Below are positions 1 through 11,570 of a DNA stretch of 64,000 nt, piece after piece (position 1 is the stretch's first letter; every line of letters begins with the position of its first letter). This stretch comes from Endocalyx cinctus (Eukaryota > Ascomycota > Sordariomycetes > Amphisphaeriales > Apiosporaceae): the NCBI GenBank assembly GCA_001600455.1, contig BCKC01000001.1, positions 3,994,441 to 4,058,440 on the forward strand. Direction: 5' to 3'. The notes under the pieces were generated by a model. It was not told where the DNA came from and made no database searches. It saw nothing but the letters and a program-made list of their open reading frames with translations. Made by a program: the position numbers and the translations under genes.

Positions 1-1076
1 CGCGCTAAGCCGAGGACCCGGGTTCCGTCCACGACGAGCGGCGGCGAGAGATCCCGCATGAACGGGAAGGTGTATAGGAACCCCGTGCAGAAAAGCACCG
101 CGTCGACGTCGAGGACTTCGCGCGACGGTTCGCCCTCCTCGGTGCGTAACGAGACGCCCCTTCCCTCGACGAGAAATTTCTCGATTTGCCCGACTTGCTC
201 GACGGCTCCGTCGACGCCTCCCCCGATATGCGCGATCGTCTCGGCCGGGACCGGAGACTGGGCGGAGACCAGGAGAGGCGGCTTGCATACGCGCCGGATC
301 TGGGACGCGATGTCCAAACCGGATGCGCCCGTGCCGACGACGATCACCTTCTTATCGCGGAACGCTTCGGGGCCGCGGTAGAGTTTTGAGTGCGAGATCA
401 CGTTCGGGTACTCGGCCGCGAATCGCGCTATCTCCGGAATGCTATCAGGAATGTATGGCGTCGCATAGTGGCCGTTCGCCAGTACGACGGCGTCGTATAC
501 CTCCTCGCTCGTTGCGCCCGTGAGGAGGTTGGTCGCGCGTACGGTCCAGCGCTCTTTCGTCGGATCTGGCTCTCCTCCTTCGGTGCTGGTGAGTGCGGTA
601 ATTGCTGTCACTTGCGTCGAGAAGCGGATCAAGTGTCGCACGTCCTCGGCATACTGGACCAAGTATTCCTGTACAACCTGGCGGGTAGGGAATATTTCGC
701 AACCGTCCGGAAACGGCAGGTCGGAGTACTGCATTAAGGTGTGGGGGATATTGGTATGCAAGACGTCGTACATGGGCGAGGGAAATATCGGCGGCGTTCC
801 CTGCTTACCATTCGGATTGGGAATGGAGGGCTCCGGAGGACCACGGGCGTTCGTCTGGGGAACGCGCAGCGACGAGGCCGACGGCGGCGTTGCGCTGTAG
901 TTCCATACCCCACCCACCTCGGCTTGTTGCTCGAAGACGTCTATCTGGTCGAAGGCTCGCTCGCCGACCAGGTACTTGACGCTGGCGAGGCCGCAAGGTC
1001 CCGCGCCGATGACTGCGACCTTTTTGACATTGAACTTTCGATCGGGAGTGGTTATAGTGGGGTTGACGGAGCCCAT
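1..1076 (-). CDS. Flavin-containing monooxygenase, 5' part (3' end outside window)
   Basis: The minus frame starting at the ATG at 1074-1076 stays open to the window edge, giving about 358 N-terminal residues and no intron. The protein begins MGSVNPTITTP. A Rossmann FAD-binding motif (VAVIGAGPCGLAS) lies near residue 20, and EVGGVWNY follows. A VLANGHYATPYIP segment matches the FMO-type signature region, and a second dinucleotide motif (VIVVGTGASGLD) binds NADPH. The visible end reads DAVLFCTGFLYTFPF, the conserved core before the C-terminal part. The family uses FAD, NADPH and O2 to oxygenate N or S atoms in small molecules, and in fungi such enzymes often act on xenobiotics or secondary metabolites. 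The natural substrate cannot be read from the sequence. The neighbouring secreted-protein gene has the same orientation but shows no functional link. Confidence 0.88.
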   Translation of the reverse strand, partial: MGSVNPTITTPDRKFNVKKVAVIGAGPCGLASVKYLVGERAFDQIDVFEQQAEVGGVWNYSATPPSASSLRVPQTNARGPPEPSIPNPNGKQGTPPIFPSPMYDVLHTNIPHTLMQYSDLPFPDGCEIFPTRQVVQEYLVQYAEDVRHLIRFSTQVTAITALTSTEGGEPDPTKERWTVRATNLLTGATSEEVYDAVVLANGHYATPYIPDSIPEIARFAAEYPNVISHSKLYRGPEAFRDKKVIVVGTGASGLDIASQIRRVCKPPLLVSAQSPVPAETIAHIGGGVDGAVEQVGQIEKFLVEGRGVSLRTEEGEPSREVLDVDAVLFCTGFLYTFPFMRDLSPPLVVDGTRVLGLA

Positions 1077-1542
1077 GATAAAGCGATGGTTGGAGTTCTT
1101 CTCCGCACAGACAAGACAAATACAACTTCGGAAAACCACTACGCTCTTGCGAACTAGAGGATGAGAACCAGTCACTGGCAACAATAAATAAGAAAATAAA
1201 GAAAGAAAATAATTTAAATCAGGTAAAATTTTATGGAAATAATTACTAATTGTATTCGAGGTCGTTCGATTTAGTTAAGAGTCTATGTGGATCAGTAATA
1301 GAAGTGCGCCCTTTAGGCGTCTTTCCGATTTGCGGCATGAACCGGCATTAGCTTATCACTTGCAGTATTTACGACATATTCAGCTCCGATGGGAACAATC
1401 TGGGATATCATTGATTGACATTTGTCATACAAGAAACTAAAAAAGGGTGATAGGGTCATGAAAAGAAAATAACTGTCTAGACATAGGAAAAAAAGCACAT
1501 AAAATGGAAGAAGAAAAAAAAACGATTTCTTCAGGGCCCTCT
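1077..1542. other. Intergenic spacer between FMO and the secreted-protein gene
   Basis: It holds the FMO 5' flank and the 3' flank of the next minus-strand gene. The base composition is AT-rich and I see no conserved reading frame or RNA gene. Confidence 0.6.
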
Positions 1543-2769
1543 CTACGAATTCGCCGCCTGAATATGTTCGATCTCTCCCCCATAGCCCATACAAGTCAGC
1601 AATCCAGCAACGACCCGGAAACTGTTTGATTCGGAGATGTTGATCTCGGCATGATTATCCTGACTCCTGCCACTATCGTCCGGTGCGCCGGTATCACAAG
1701 TGCAGCCCATAGCGAGGTACGGCCTCGTCTTTTGGCCGGGAGTCTTCTTAGTCTGGTACACGGAGCAGTCGTGACAGGAATCGTCGGCCCCGCCCTTGAG
1801 CTGGGGCATCATTTTGCCTGCGTCGTTTTTCAGACATTTCGCGAGGTCCAGCTTCGAGGTGACGGTCATGGGTGTCGCCGGCCGCTTGTATTTGGGGTTG
1901 GCCGCGAGAACCCCTCCCGGACAGGTCGCCTCGAGGACCATCGAGCTCGTCTTGCTCGACCCGAGGCTGTAGTCCTTGCATCCGGCCTCGTCCAGCTTCT
2001 TCGCGTACCGGAACTGCACGTTCTTCTGCAGCGCCGCGCACGCCTTGCCCACGTCCTGCTCGCTTGACCCCTCGGCTTCCACCGCGGGCGTCTCCGTCGG
2101 CTTGGTGGAGGTGTCGGGTTTGCCCTTGCTGCTCGGAGCCGGGGTTAGGGACGACGCGGCGGGGGATTCGACGCCGACGAAGTATCCGCCCGTTCGCGCC
2201 TCGAGGGGTAAATCCATGGCGAGGGTAGACGGTTTCATATCGTCGGGCGAAATGTCCAATAGCGCATCTCTTTTCTGGACAGAAGAACACCCGATCTTGT
2301 CCCCTCCCTGCCAAGAGAGAAACGCGCCTAGTTGGATGGAACTGATCGTGCTAACCTTCAACCCATACCCCTCGGACGAGCTGCAGAAAGAGCACGAGAA
2401 AGTCGTGTTATGGTTACCGGAGAGGACGTTCTTACCGGTAGGGTGCCCCGCGGTCGCGACCTTGCAGCCGTGGCAGAACATGCTTATGCAGCCGTTGCGT
2501 TCGCGGATGATCCTAGCGTCGGCGAAGAGGCCCGGCGTCGTCCCCAGGCAGCCGTCCAGGTCGATCGAGCCGCTCGGGGTCTTCGTCTCCTTCGGATCGC
2601 CGTTTTGCCAGCATGAGTCGTATAAGAGCGTGCGGTCGTCCCCGAGCCGCAGGTTGGAGCAGGTAAAGTTTCCGGGCGATTTCGGCGCCGATTTTTCCAG
2701 GTCCGTCAGGGCGCGCGATGCGCCTAGGAGGGAAGCGAATAAGATGATGGTACTCGTGTTCGGTTTCAT
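1543..2769 (-). CDS. Secreted cysteine-rich protein with two cyanovirin-N-like (CVNH) units
   Basis: Single-exon frame of 408 residues. Residues 1-20 form a signal peptide (MKPNTSTIILFASLLGASRA). Two similar Cys-rich units follow, at about 35-165 and 258-398, separated by a Ser/Thr/Pro-rich linker (about 205-245). Unit 1 has the CVNH-like pattern C-S-N-L-x-L, a later D-S-C-W, S-I-D-L-D-G-C-L and a G-L turn. Unit 2 repeats this as C-K-D-Y-S-L, L-E-A-T-C, S-K-L-D-L-A-K-C-L and S-C-H-D-C, then has a second half with G-C-T-C and A-E-I-N-I. CVNH domains are small lectin folds in fungi, some binding mannose-rich glycans. Sugar binding here is inference, because the Cys pattern is denser than in classic cyanovirin. 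The product is probably exported and may act at the wall or outside the cell. The gene is more GC-rich than its flanks. Confidence 0.65.
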   Translation of the reverse strand: MKPNTSTIILFASLLGASRALTDLEKSAPKSPGNFTCSNLRLGDDRTLLYDSCWQNGDPKETKTPSGSIDLDGCLGTTPGLFADARIIRERNGCISMFCHGCKVATAGHPTGKNVLSGNHNTTFSCSFCSSSEGYGLKVSTISSIQLGAFLSWQGGDKIGCSSVQKRDALLDISPDDMKPSTLAMDLPLEARTGGYFVGVESPAASSLTPAPSSKGKPDTSTKPTETPAVEAEGSSEQDVGKACAALQKNVQFRYAKKLDEAGCKDYSLGSSKTSSMVLEATCPGGVLAANPKYKRPATPMTVTSKLDLAKCLKNDAGKMMPQLKGGADDSCHDCSVYQTKKTPGQKTRPYLAMGCTCDTGAPDDSGRSQDNHAEINISESNSFRVVAGLLTCMGYGGEIEHIQAANS

Positions 2770-3175
2770 ATCTTTGTGGAATATAAGTCCTAGATCGATG
2801 TATACGAAAGTTGGGGTCTTGACTGAATTCTATAAACGTCTAGGCGGTTGATAAGTTTTGAAATATTACTGCCATGGCTCTTTAGACCACTATTTCTTTG
2901 TTTGTTCATTGTGATTTTGGACATCGTGTTACTCAAACCCACTATGCTGTACTCGCGCCGACAAAGAAAGTGGCAATTACTGCGATGATTGAATTACTAT
3001 TCTTCTCTTTGTCTATGAATCATAATATCATTACTACATTATCTATACTCATTTCTTCTTCGTCTGCTCTTTATTTGTACACTTTTTTTTTTTTTTACAC
3101 ACTAGTTGCCGTAAGCCAGTTAATTCATAGCATTTTGTGCACCGCCCGTAGAGGCTGTTTCTTCCCCTTGTCGTC
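2770..3175. other. Intergenic spacer upstream of the CVNH-like gene
   Basis: AT-rich spacer between the CVNH-like gene start and the RAD7 stop codon. It includes a T run near 3080-3095. It must hold the promoter of the first gene and the 3' end of RAD7, and I see no other gene. Confidence 0.6.
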
Positions 3176-5134
3176 TCAATCACTGCCTTCAATCTGCATA
3201 CCCAGCGCATTAGGGACACCGACTAATATTTTCCCCTTGGGAACCCGAATTTCCTTGACCTATGATCGTTGTCAGTGATAATTCATCACAAAGAGCGGAA
3301 GATAGACAAAAAGGCGGAGATGAGACTTACCTTCATGCAGCCGTAAACGTTCAATTCCTTCAGCTTAGGACAGGTTCGAAAGATACAGCCGACGATGAAA
3401 TCGTTGACTTGTTCACAAAAACTTATTTCGAGGAACTGAAGCTCTGGATATCGCTTGTCCAAAGAGAACACCTCTTCAAAGGCTTCGCGAGATATGAAAC
3501 GGCAGGCATGAATATTCAGACGTTGCAGATTCTTGGCAGAATGGTCCATTAGAGCCTTAAATCCATTTGAACATAGACCAACCTCATGTTCATTCTCGCG
3601 AGGCTGCTCAGCATTAACGTGTCGACATTTTTCTAGGTCGATAATTGTAAGAGGCTGGTTTTTCCAGTCCTTGAAAAGTCTGGTGAACCCCGCATCAGTC
3701 ATGCATTCGCTGTCAGTGATTCGTAGTTTTTTCAGCGAGGTACAATTATCATGCATCGCGTCGAGTAAACGATCGTCGAGATCATACACCGCTCTGAGAG
3801 AGAATGTCTGCAGGTCCTGACCGATCTGTTCGATAACATGAACGTAGGGTTGTGTTTTAGTCTCCGATGTCAGCTGTAAACTGAGATGTTTCAACGATTT
3901 GATATCCGCTATGTGTTTAATGCCTTCATTGCTCACTGCTTGGTTGTGGCATATCTTGAGACGGACGAGGGACGGGCAATGTTCCTTCACGGATTTCATG
4001 GTATTATCATTAACATGCTTATCGGTGAAGTAGATCTGAAGGGCCTGAAGATGACGACCTTTGGCTTGAAGATACTGTTCCCAACAGTTTTCGCTCACGA
4101 GGTTGGCGCCATGAAGGTAAACACTTTTCAGGGCAATATGTCGTGAGATGAGATATTCCATGACGTTATCCTTGAATTGAATGGCGTTACGTAGTTTGAG
4201 ATGCTCGAGTTGTGGCAGAGTCTGGAAGATCTTGATGTAGTCGTCGGAACTGAGTAGAGCAGCATCATACACTTTGATTTCCTGCGGTTGACATTGAAGA
4301 AACAATAATAGGTTGTGAGGTGTGAGTAATCGACGCTTGGACAGCGTTCTCGAGATCTTGTCAATGACCTCGGGAGGCATATCACCCAGATTGTCAGCAA
4401 GCTCGATATTTTTGGCGAGAACCTCGATGCAAAGAGTGAGCAGCGTCTTAGTACCCGTCTGGCCATCAAGCATGCGGCTTTGCTGCTTTCGTCGGCTACC
4501 GATAGCGCGTGGGCCAGGTACAGGTTTTTTCGTCTTTTTCTTCTTCGCATCCTCGTCCTTCGACGCGTCTCGACTGCAATTCGGGCAGAGCAGACCACCC
4601 TTGGGTCCGGCGCGGGAGTATGGAGTGACGGTGAATCGCTTGTCGCAAATATCGCAATTGCTCATCTGTCCTGGTAAGGGTGCTGAGTCTGCACCGATCA
4701 AAGCATCTACGAGGTCATCATCGTCGTTGTCTTCATCGTCTTCACCATCACCAGCATTGCGCTTTCGTTTCTTGTTAGCCTTGGCTTTAGCCTTTTTGAT
4801 CTTATCAATGGCTTCGGCCTGTCTTGCTCTCTTTCTTCTCCGTGCATTGGCTACGGCGGCAGGAAGCGGGTCGCCGTTCTCGTCGTTATCATCATCATCA
4901 TCATCTTCTTCTTCTTTTTCATTATTATTTTCAGTAGCGTTGTTTGCATTTTCATCGTTAGCGCCTCCTCCGGCGGCAGTAGCGGCTGCTTCGGCTTCGG
5001 CGGCGGCGGCACGACGGGCGACGTTGTCTGCGCGGATCTGTGAGGCGGAAACGTTGATCGAGGCTAAGAAATCGGTAAGAGCCGAATGTGGACCTCGAAT
5101 GGGTCGAGAAGAGGTGTCTCGGCGTGTGCTGACC
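3176..5134 (-). CDS. RAD7: DNA repair protein RAD7 (leucine-rich repeat, global-genome NER)
   Basis: The model joins 5134-3331 and 3259-3176. The 71-bp intron 3330-3260 has donor GTAAGT and acceptor ATAG, and the last exon encodes VKEIRVPKGKILVGVPNALG..., the expected Rad7 C-terminus. From the N-terminus the protein has an IRGPHSALTDFLAS segment typical of Rad7, an Ala-rich then acidic and basic disordered stretch, a Cys-pair zinc-finger-like element (CDIC...CPNC), and leucine-rich repeats through most of the rest. Rad7 pairs with Rad16 to recognise lesions in non-transcribed DNA and remodel chromatin for excision repair. The first coding exon is not resolved: the frame is closed by a stop at 5140-5142, and the exon at 5134 begins in phase 2 after an ACAG acceptor preceded by CTAAC. 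One candidate ATG lies near 5311 with a GTGTGA donor. RAD16 starts 2.3 kb away on the other strand. Confidence 0.9.
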
Positions 5135-7444
5135 CTGTATTATATTGCGAATAATTCGTTAGCATCTCTTATACTTGATACATGACATAAGAAACCAATT
5201 ATCAGCATGGGTGTAACGAACATGATGCTATAAGTATCGGACGAATCTAGAAAATTGGGTTTATCGTCCCAATAACTGATTGACGCAATCAATCACACGT
5301 ATCGAGCATATATGGATATTGAGTCTTCAGTGGTTGGTCGTCCTGTGGATACTAAATCGGATTAAAAGGATTAGCAATCAATCAAGTTGATTGAATATAA
5401 ATAAATACTCAAGGAAGTTAAAGGTTAAAAGATGACAAAGTAAAGAAGAGGAAGGGGGGGAATCACCTATCTAGAAAACAATAGGATACCTAAACATGAA
5501 ATTCAATTTGACTTATCATTGCCCAGGAAATGCAATGTAGATTGAAAAGAAGTCCTTTCTTTCACCAAGTGTAGACAATCAGGACAATCTAGGTTAAAAT
5601 ACAAAGAAATTCATTCACGGTGGTGTAAAGAAGGGCGCGTCGTAAAGTGGTTGCATAAATAGAATGTTATACTATATTACGTACTACCTAGGCAGCTAGG
5701 CAGCTAGGTAGGTAGCTGGGTAGGTAGTAAAGTTACCTAGGTATAGTGTAGGTGGGGTTAAAAAGTACTGCTTAGTGAATAATAGGTATAGGTAGCTAGC
5801 TCTACTTATGTAAGCTCTCCTGAATCTCAGCTAAGGGAGCTAATAAATGCTTAAGCACTTGGCGAGCTGCCTCGACGTATACTAACCTATCTAGGTAAGT
5901 ATAGGTAGGCTTAAGTACCTAGGTACTTATATAAGTCTTTTAGGTAGTACGGAGTACTTATAGCATGTTAAAATGCATTACCTGAGTAGTACATGCATGC
6001 ATACGAAGTATGGTATTTACTACGTGCAGGAAGTAACTACCCTACTGTAAGGTATATCTATACGTATACCTAGAGGTAGGTAGCCTTGTGTCATAATGTA
6101 CCGATACGTTTGATATTTGCATAAATTATGTATGCTATATAATCCATCTATACTAAAAAGAAAAGAAATTGAATGTAAGGCTTTTTTTTTTTTTTTTTTG
6201 CGCTCTTTCCTTTTTAAAAACCACTCTATTTGTTGTGTTGCCTACGGATATACTACCTATCTAGGTACCTAAGGTAGGTACCTAAGCTTAGTTGCAGATA
6301 TGTACTTACTTAGGCACTTGTATATTTCAGCTTTCCCCTGAGAGTTGTGGTACAGTATGGCAGGTAAAGACTCGCTGATCTACAACTTACATAGTATACG
6401 TAGTACCCGAATGACTAGTAGATGTATACACTAAAAGTACTACTAGGTACCTAGATCCCTACCTAATCTACCGTAAGTATCCGTTCGTAGCACATTATAC
6501 TGCTAACTCCGGATTTTACTAGGCAACCCCTGCTATATCGTAGGCATCATTCCTCCCACTTTACACGTTCAGTGTAGTGTACAATACTTACTTGATTTAC
6601 AAGTAAGTCTAGGTACTTTTGCTAGTAAAAAAAAAAAAAAAAAAAAAGAAAAAGAAAAAAAAAGCAAGGACTTTAATGAGTCAGATTAGCCATTTTTGAT
6701 TGGTTATCATCAATAACTGTGGACCTTAAGTCCCGTGACCACGCGGTTTGTTACGCGCTATCGTAATTCGTTCTGTACCTTCCATTCCTTTAAACTCCGA
6801 TTTACTGATTAATGCCAGTCAGTGAATATCAAGAAATTCTTTTACCTCCCTTTTCATTATTGTACAATTACCTACCTAGGGTAGATACCTGTACATTGTA
6901 TATTCATTTCTCTATTCATCTTCATCTTCATCTTCCCTTCTTTTTTTACCCTCTCTCTTGTAGCCCTTTTAATTTTCGTTTTCATTTCTATCTCCATTCT
7001 AATTGTTCTCTTTCGTTTTTCCCCTTCCCTCTCTCACTTCTTTAAAAGTGTACACAGTACACTACGCAATACGCAATTTGTTCCTCCACCAATTTCTTCG
7101 TGGCACTTTATTTTAGGTATTCTGCCACAATTGATTGACCTTTACTTCAGGCATAGCTCTGAAGAGCATTTGGCACCCAAGTCTTTGTCTATATTAATTA
7201 TTTTCCCCTTCTCTTTTTCTATCATTGACAAGAGAACCTCATTTTTCTCGACACTGTCAATGCCCTTTTTGATGTGGTGAAAAGAAAAGAAGAAATATTA
7301 TTTTGTTCGCGTTGTAAGTTCTTCAAAGGTCGCTAATTCTCCCATCTTCATTTTCATCATTATATAAGTTTATTATTCGTATTCTGATTGTTTTAAATAA
7401 CGTATAACTTACAACTCAATTAGGGACAATCCTTTTCATTCATC
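5135..7444. promoter_or_regulatory. Divergent intergenic region between RAD7 and RAD16
   Basis: It contains the unresolved RAD7 first exon (somewhere above 5134) and both promoters. Between about 5680 and 6480 it is crowded with variants of the TACCTAGGTA palindrome and contains one TACGGAGTA (5948-5956). It has a T18 run at 6182-6199 and an A21 run at 6627-6647. An inverted CCAAT (ATTGG, about 6699) and pyrimidine-rich tracts (6900-7030 and 7200-7250) lie on the RAD16 side. No further gene is visible. Confidence 0.5.
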
Positions 7445-10400
7445 ATGGCGCCGACTACTAGAAGGTCGCTCGCCTCCAAAAAAGGTACATCTGCCTCTGT
7501 GGATGCCAATAAACCAGTTCCTAGAGACAAGACTCTTAATGCGAACTCCTCTTCCACCTCTAAGCGTCGTGGCAGACCCTCTAAGGCATCTACTACTCCC
7601 GAGGACTCTACTTCTTCTGTCCCCACGCCAGCTGTAACCCTTACAGATAGCGATCATTCGACTCGAGCTACGAGTCTTGCCGTAACTCCGGCGCCTTCTG
7701 CTACCGCGAAGCCAAAGCCCCAGAGACGTCTATCTATTGACTTTCCAGATATTATCCCTATGCCGAATTTGCAAGAGTTACAGCCACTGAATCTCAGCTC
7801 TCGTATACCTTCAAAGGTCTCTCAGGTTCGGCGTGGTCGCTTTTCCTACAAGGACTCCGACGAGGACGAGGACGATGACTTGTATGGTGGCGACCAGTCC
7901 GCGAGTGCGAAGCTGGCTCGTCGACTTCAACGCGAAGAAAATTCTAAGGCTGCCCAATCTGCCATCACCTCAATGCCCTCTTCTTCAAGTGCTCCTCGTA
8001 GAAGTACTAGAGCTGCTTCTAAATTCATCCCTCTCATCAGCGAAGATATCGAATCTGAGTTATCATCTGATCATTCCGACGCCGAATTATCCGCCAAGGA
8101 TTCAGAGGATGAGCTTATCTCTTTAGTTCGCACCAAAGCCAAAGGCAAAGGCAAAGGGAAAGCTAAGGCGACAATCGGAATTAGTACAGCCAAGAGACCC
8201 ATAGCTATTTATGATAGATCTGCTTCAGAAGATGAGGATGATCTGCCCCTATCTAAGTCTGCACCGGCAAGAAAGAGACAAAAGATTTCTTCAAGCGTTC
8301 AGCCTAAAGTGCCGAATAGCAGCGATAAAGCGAATGCCACTGCTTTGCCTGGATTCGTGTCAGCTCGTGACCTGGCCTCTGGAGGCAGCATCTTAATCTC
8401 GTCCGACGACGATAGTTATGCTGAATTTGAACTTCCTAGTATCTCTAGCAGCGATGATGAAGACGACCAACTTCAACAGCCTGCCAATCTTAACGCTAGC
8501 AGCTACAACGATAGACGTCGTGGTTTTAGAGGAGCCTCATCTGGACATGAAATGCGAGATCAGAAAGCGCGAGCACACCTTGAGGAACTTCATCCAGAAC
8601 TGGTATCGATGTGGACTCGCCTCAGAGAAATGCCTGTACTCAAGGCTGAGAGAGCTGAGCAGCCTACCTCTATCTCCCGACAGCTAAAACCATTTCAGCT
8701 CGAAGGACTCGCGTGGATGAAGGCAATGGAAAAGACGGATTGGAAGGGTGGTCTCCTCGGCGATGAGATGGGATTGGGAAAAACGATCCAAGCTGTATCT
8801 CTCATCATGTCTGATTATCCAGCCAAGGCTCCATCGCTGGTTCTTGTACCTCCTGTCGCCTTGATGCAGTGGACTGCGGAAATCGACTCCTACACTGACG
8901 GTCGATTAAAGACGCTAGTCTTTCACGGTACGAACTCCAAGGCGAAGAATATGTCGGTCAAAGAACTCAAGAAATTCGACGTCATCTTGATGTCGTACAA
9001 TAGTTTGGAGTCAATTTATCGAAAGCAGGAAAAAGGCTTCAAACGTAAGCATAACTTGGTTAAAGAAAAGAGTGCCATCCACCAGATCCGATTTCATCGG
9101 GTCATTCTTGATGAAGCTCACTGTATCAAGGTATGAACTGCATTTTACTATCCGGCGATTTATCCCCCCTGCACGTATCCTGTTGCTAACCGAGAGGTAC
9201 AGACCAGAACTACCATGACGGCCAAAGCTTGTTTCGCTCTCAAGGTTCAGTTTCGTTGGTGTTTGACGGGAACCCCGTTGCAGAACAGAATTGGAGAGTT
9301 CTTCTCTTTGATTCGATTCCTTAACATTACCCCGTTTGCTTCTTATTTTTGCAAGCAGTGCAAATGCTCATCATTGGAGTGGAGCATGAACCCGGATGGC
9401 AATTGTACCCACTGTAAGCCCTCAAACCGTCTCTCTTATCATTCCGCGTTTGCTCACCATATTCAGGTAACCATCAAGGAATGAGACACATATCTCTCTT
9501 CAATCAGGAACTTCTCAATCCTATCCAGAAGTACGGAAATGTCGGTCAAGGCAAGGAAGCCTTCCAAAAGCTTAGGCTAATGACCGACCGTATTATGTTA
9601 CGTCGTCTCAAGAAAGACCATACTAATTCCATGGAACTGCCCGTGAAGGAAATCACGATTGATCGTCAGTTCTTTGGAGAGGAGGAGAACGATTTTGCCA
9701 AAAGCATCATGACAAACAGCCGACGCGAATTTGATACCTACGTTGCTGATGGTGTTCTCCTTAACAATTATGCCAACATCTTCGGTCTGATCATGCAGAT
9801 GCGTCAGGTAGCTGATCACCCTGATCTCATTCTAAAGAAATCCGGAGAAGGCGGTCAGAACATACTCGTTTGCTGCATCTGTGACGAACCTGCCGAGGAA
9901 GCAATTCGGTCCAGATGTAAGCACGACTTCTGCCGCTCTTGTGCGAAGAGTTACCTCCATTCCCAGGATCAACCCGATTGTCCTCAGTGCCACATTGCCT
10001 TATCTATCGACCTAGAGCAGCCTGAGATCGAACAAGACCAGACCCTAGTCAAAAAGTCATCCATCATCAACCGTATTAAGATGGAAAATTGGACTTCGTC
10101 TTCCAAGATCGAGCTGCTGGTGCACGATCTTCATAGACTCCGTTCGAATAGCGCCACCCACAAATCGATCATCTTCTCACAGTTCACCACAATGCTTCAG
10201 CTAATCGAGTGGCGTCTTCGACGAGCTGGTATCACAACTGTGATGCTTGATGGCAGTATGACGCCGGCACAGCGACAGGCCTCGATCAATCATTTTATGA
10301 CAAATGTTGACGTTGAATGTTTCTTGGTATCCTTGAAAGCTGGTGGCGTTGCCTTAAATTTGACCGAGGCCTCACGAGTATTCATTGTTGACCCGTAAGT

Positions 10401-10691
10401 TAAATGATTTTTTTTTTCTCCCTTTGATTTGCAGGACAGGTGAAGCTAATACGTCTTTCAAGTTGGTGGAACCCGGCGGCGGAATGGCAGTCGGCCGACC
10501 GATGTCACCGAATCGGACAAACTCGCCCATGTATCATTACACGTCTATGTATCGAAGATTCTGTTGAAAGCCGTATCGTGTATCTTCAGGAGAAAAAGAC
10601 GAAGATGATTAACTCAACAATCAACTCAGACGATGCCGCCATGGAAAGCCTCACTCCGGCGGATATGCAGTTCCTTTTTAGAGGAAGCTAA
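7445..10691 (+). CDS. RAD16: DNA repair protein RAD16 (SNF2 ATPase with RING finger)
   Basis: Join 7445-9130, 9203-9413, 9467-10394, 10463-10691; 1017 residues. Introns are 72, 53 and 68 bp, with donors GTATGA, GTAAGC and GTAAGT. The third acceptor is TTCAAG at 10462, which restores the invariant DPWWNP motif. The first 380 residues are disordered with acidic and Lys/Gly-rich tracts. The SNF2 N-lobe follows, with Walker [10 protein letters not shown] near 440-448 and DEAH near 555. A C3HC4 RING ([10 protein letters not shown]...CPQC) lies at about 767-808, inserted in the helicase as in Rad16/Rad5. The C-lobe ends in [12 protein letters not shown]. Rad16 is the ATPase partner of Rad7: it translocates on DNA for global-genome repair, and the RING belongs to the Rad7 ubiquitin-ligase assembly. 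Divergent pairing with RAD7 suggests coordinated expression, which is inference. Confidence 0.96.
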
Positions 10692-11570
10692 ATGCCTCCC
10701 AATCATTGGCCTCGTTTAGGAAGCCATTTGTTCTGCTGTTTTATTATTTATATCTTATACCCCATGTTTGTTTATGACTATACGAAGTAATGAGGCTGGG
10801 TGCTCTCGAGGTAGTATCACGAATGACCATGTTTGATTGCGGCATGACATGGTTGAACTACAACTGGATGGTTTGAAAGCTGCCATCTTTGTTTGAAGAG
10901 AGCCATCAGGACGATTTTTTTTCTCTTTTAAGAGGATAAAACTGTGCCTCGAGACGGATGAAGGACTGGTTAGATAAGGTCAAGGAGTGCTAGAACGCGC
11001 TCCGTTTCTATGAAAAAGCTAGTTAGTGTAGTGCTCGATAGTAAGCTTTTCTAATAATATATGGACCTGCGAACTATAGTATTGATGTAATTCTCCTAAC
11101 AAGATTTGTGATATTGAGCATCTGAAGTAGGACTAAAGAATCCGGTTCTAATAATGAGAAGAGACGCCAGGATAATTGCCCCGGAATGTTGATACGAAAC
11201 CTCTATTTAAATCAGCACTAGAGTAGAGGATGGGGGAAAGCCAGAGAGGTTAGTGCAAGTTTATATGTAACCTCTTGTTGCCTTTCCTACAAGCGGTGGC
11301 GAGATATTTTGCGATTAGCTGTTGTTTAGCTTCTTACACAGTCATATCCTCGACTAGACTCTTGCTATAAACTTTGCTAAGGCTTGATAATACTATTGTA
11401 TGCAATGTATAAATTACTGGGTAAGAGTACTTATCATCAAGTGCTAACAAATACCTAGATAGGTTCATCTTTACCGACATCTTTTTGTATACCAGCATCA
11501 TATTTCTACAACTCCACTCTGCCTACCCACTAGGTACCTTCTCAAGGGAACGATACAAAACAAAAGCACG
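10692..11570. other. Spacer between RAD16 and the small secreted protein gene
   Basis: 3' flank of RAD16 and 5' flank of the next plus-strand gene. AT-rich, with TACCTAGATAGG-like and CTAGGTACC sequences at about 11450 and 11530. No gene seen. Confidence 0.55.

Noticed and set aside
1976..2851. 291-codon plus-strand frame opposite the CVNH-like gene
   Set aside because: Antisense shadow of a GC-rich coding region. The minus frame has a signal peptide and ordered cysteine pattern, while this one has no family resemblance.
4322..5185. 287-codon Ser-rich plus-strand frame
   Set aside because: Antisense of the RAD7 acidic and Ala-rich region; simple-sequence composition only.
10395..10438. GCAG at 10431-10434 as acceptor of the last RAD16 intron
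   Set aside because: It breaks the conserved [11 protein letters not shown] helicase motif. The TTCAAG at 10462 restores it exactly.
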